Source of the DNA: Proteiniphilum sp. UBA5283
GTDB lineage: Bacteria; Bacteroidota; Bacteroidia; Bacteroidales; Dysgonomonadaceae
Assembly: GCA_002408485.1 (NCBI GenBank)
Contig: DHSP01000013.1
Span: 24,111 to 31,798 of the forward strand
Direction of reading: 5' to 3'
Length of the DNA stretch: 7,688 nt
Shown here: piece after piece, positions 7,031-7,688 of the stretch
How positions within the stretch are numbered: position 1 is the first letter of the stretch
Layout of the letters: every line of letters starts with the position of its first letter
Made by a program: the position numbers and the translations under genes
The notes under the pieces: model-generated
Database searches by the model: none
Seen by the model: only the letters and a program-made list of their open reading frames with translations
What the model was told of the DNA's origin: nothing

Positions 7031-7198
7031 TTATTGATAAATGGTTGTCGGCGCATCCGGAGGAGCTATTGCAGAGCTGATTGATTCCTTGAAAAGATGG
7101 ATGTATGTTTCTTCGGAGAGAATATCGATTGATTTTCCCTCATGTTCAAGAATGATCCATACATGCAGATCCTTTTTCGAACTCCCGTCCTGCTTCAA
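7031..7198 (-). CDS. Possible small gene or frameshifted continuation before the receptor
   Basis: An open frame of 55 codons that ends with TAA 15 bases before the receptor ATG. Residues read LKQDGSSKKDLHVWIILE, then a region with IDILSEETYIHLFKES and a Pro-rich end IAPPDAPTTIYQ. Composition and codon choice look protein-like, and the position fits an operon gene. It has no ATG. The only reasonable start is TTG at 7198, which overlaps the TGA of the preceding gene (TTGA, 7198-7195), as in translationally coupled pairs. A TAG a few codons further up blocks extension. It may instead be the out-of-frame remainder of a longer ancestral His-rich protein, or chance, since a 180-base open frame is not rare. 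I do not recognise the sequence. Confidence 0.3.
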   Translation of the reverse strand: MKQDGSSKKDLHVWIILEHEGKSIDILSEETYIHLFKESISSAIAPPDAPTTIYQ

Positions 7199-7605
7199 AG
7201 AGAAGCAGAGAGCCTATTCGATGCGCAATGAATGAGAAAGTGGTGTGATGCCGCGGATGAGGGAGGGGCCCGAAGTGATATTGAAGCGTGTAGCCTGTTG
7301 GCAATAAATATATCGATCGGTTTCGGTTGTATGAATCCTAAAAAAACCGATTTCTCCTCAAAAGTGAAATGGGGAACAACACGTGTGGTCGATGAAAAAT
7401 GGGTAATCTGATCAATGACTAGTAGATCGGCAACCGTATGATCATGCTTCTGTGGCTTGTTTTTGTAAGGGTGGGAGTGAACAATTCTTACATTATCGAT
7501 CACATGGCTGTGGGTAAAGAAAGTTACTCCAGCCATATACAGCGAGAAAAGGACAAGCAATGTCCACTTCAACCCTCCATACTTATTTCGATGGTAAGTG
7601 TTCAT
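7195..7605 (-). CDS. Small histidine-rich membrane-anchored protein, unknown function
   Basis: A 136-residue protein with one N-terminal hydrophobic segment (about 14-30, WTLLVLFSLYMAGVTFF) that could be an uncleaved anchor or signal, placing the rest outside the inner membrane. Thirteen histidines are present; the striking ones are THSH (31-34), VHSHP (42-46) and HDH (54-56). The SLRAPP motif at 110-115 resembles the C-terminal end of small hypothetical proteins found beside TonB receptors in Bacteroidetes (I believe the DUF6769 type, not verified). About 20 residues of unremarkable sequence follow that motif here, which may reflect a shifted C-terminus. The ATG at 7605 was chosen because it places the hydrophobic segment close to the N-terminus; an ATG 27 codons upstream would lie above the promoter-like box. 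Position upstream of the receptor suggests a shared role; metal binding is inferred only from the histidines. Confidence 0.72.
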   Translation of the reverse strand: MNTYHRNKYGGLKWTLLVLFSLYMAGVTFFTHSHVIDNVRIVHSHPYKNKPQKHDHTVADLLVIDQITHFSSTTRVVPHFTFEEKSVFLGFIQPKPIDIFIANRLHASISLRAPPSSAASHHFLIHCASNRLSASL

Positions 7606-7612
7606 CAGGATG

Positions 7613-7620
7613 CAAAAGTA
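7613..7620 (-). promoter_or_regulatory. Bacteroidetes -7 box very close to the His-rich protein start
   Basis: TACTTTTG (7620-7613) matches TAnnTTTG exactly and lies in the same 10-base word (TACTTTTGCA) as the box before the cysteine desulfidase gene. It ends only seven bases before the ATG at 7605, so the transcript would have a leader of a few bases or none. A convincing -33 element is not visible at the normal distance. Confidence 0.45.
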
Positions 7621-7688
7621 ATATATTTTTTTCACATCTCCGCAGCAAAAGCGGTATTTGGTAACACCCCTAGAGTCAACCAGCAAGT

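Noticed and set aside
7041..7235. Plus-strand open frame of 64 codons
   Set aside because: It is antisense to the operon, gives no recognisable protein, and competes with the minus-strand frame that fits the gene order better.
7620..7674. Start of a TPP riboswitch-like sequence (CTCTAGGGGTG on the minus strand, then GGAGATG)
   Set aside because: Only the opening resembles a thi-box. The CTGAGAT and ACCTGAT...GGATAAT cores are not recognisable, and there is too little room before the ATG at 7605.
7606..7686. Longer N-terminus for the His-rich protein (ATG at 7686)
   Set aside because: The extra 27 residues would lie across and upstream of the -7 box and would bury the anchor segment inside the protein; the ATG at 7605 gives a normal layout.

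Overview
The window comes from a member of the Bacteroidota, most probably the order Bacteroidales. Three things point there: an ECF sigma factor / FecR anti-sigma factor / SusC-type receptor cassette, a second TonB-dependent receptor with an N-terminal carboxypeptidase-regulatory-like domain, and promoter boxes of the Bacteroidetes type (TAnnTTTG). I cannot name the genus. Every gene I can support lies on the minus strand, so transcription runs from high to low coordinates. There are no rRNA or tRNA genes, insertion sequences or CRISPR arrays.

Right part (7688 down to 4586): a small histidine-rich, membrane-anchored protein (7605-7195) is followed by a short uncertain reading frame (7198-7031) and then by a complete 809-residue TonB-dependent outer-membrane receptor (7015-4586). 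These look like one operon, read from a promoter-like box at 7620-7613 that lies almost on the first start codon. The receptor's only two cysteines after its signal peptide form a CxxC in the plug domain. Together with the HSH/HSHP/HDH clusters of the upstream protein, this suggests handling of a metal or metal chelate, but the substrate is not shown by the sequence.

Middle (4585-2982): a 317-base intergenic stretch holds several hairpins that probably end the receptor transcript, plus a good TAnnTTTG promoter for the next gene. That gene encodes a 428-residue L-cysteine desulfidase family protein (CyuA/YhaM, UPF0597 family), a probable iron-sulfur enzyme that degrades cysteine. It appears to be an independent unit.

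Left part (2867 down to 1): an ECF sigma factor, a FecR-type anti-sigma factor, and the N-terminal 301 residues of a SusC/RagA-type receptor carrying an STN signalling domain, cut by the window edge. Together they form a standard trans-envelope signalling circuit: the loaded outer-membrane receptor signals through its STN domain to FecR, which releases or activates the sigma factor. Between the sigma gene and fecR there is a close match to a classical ECF promoter (GGGAAC, 16 bases, CGTCTATA). It suggests that the sigma factor drives fecR and susC while its own gene is transcribed separately. I found no clearly new system. The most open points are the short frame before the second receptor, the Cys/His features of that locus, and the ECF promoter.
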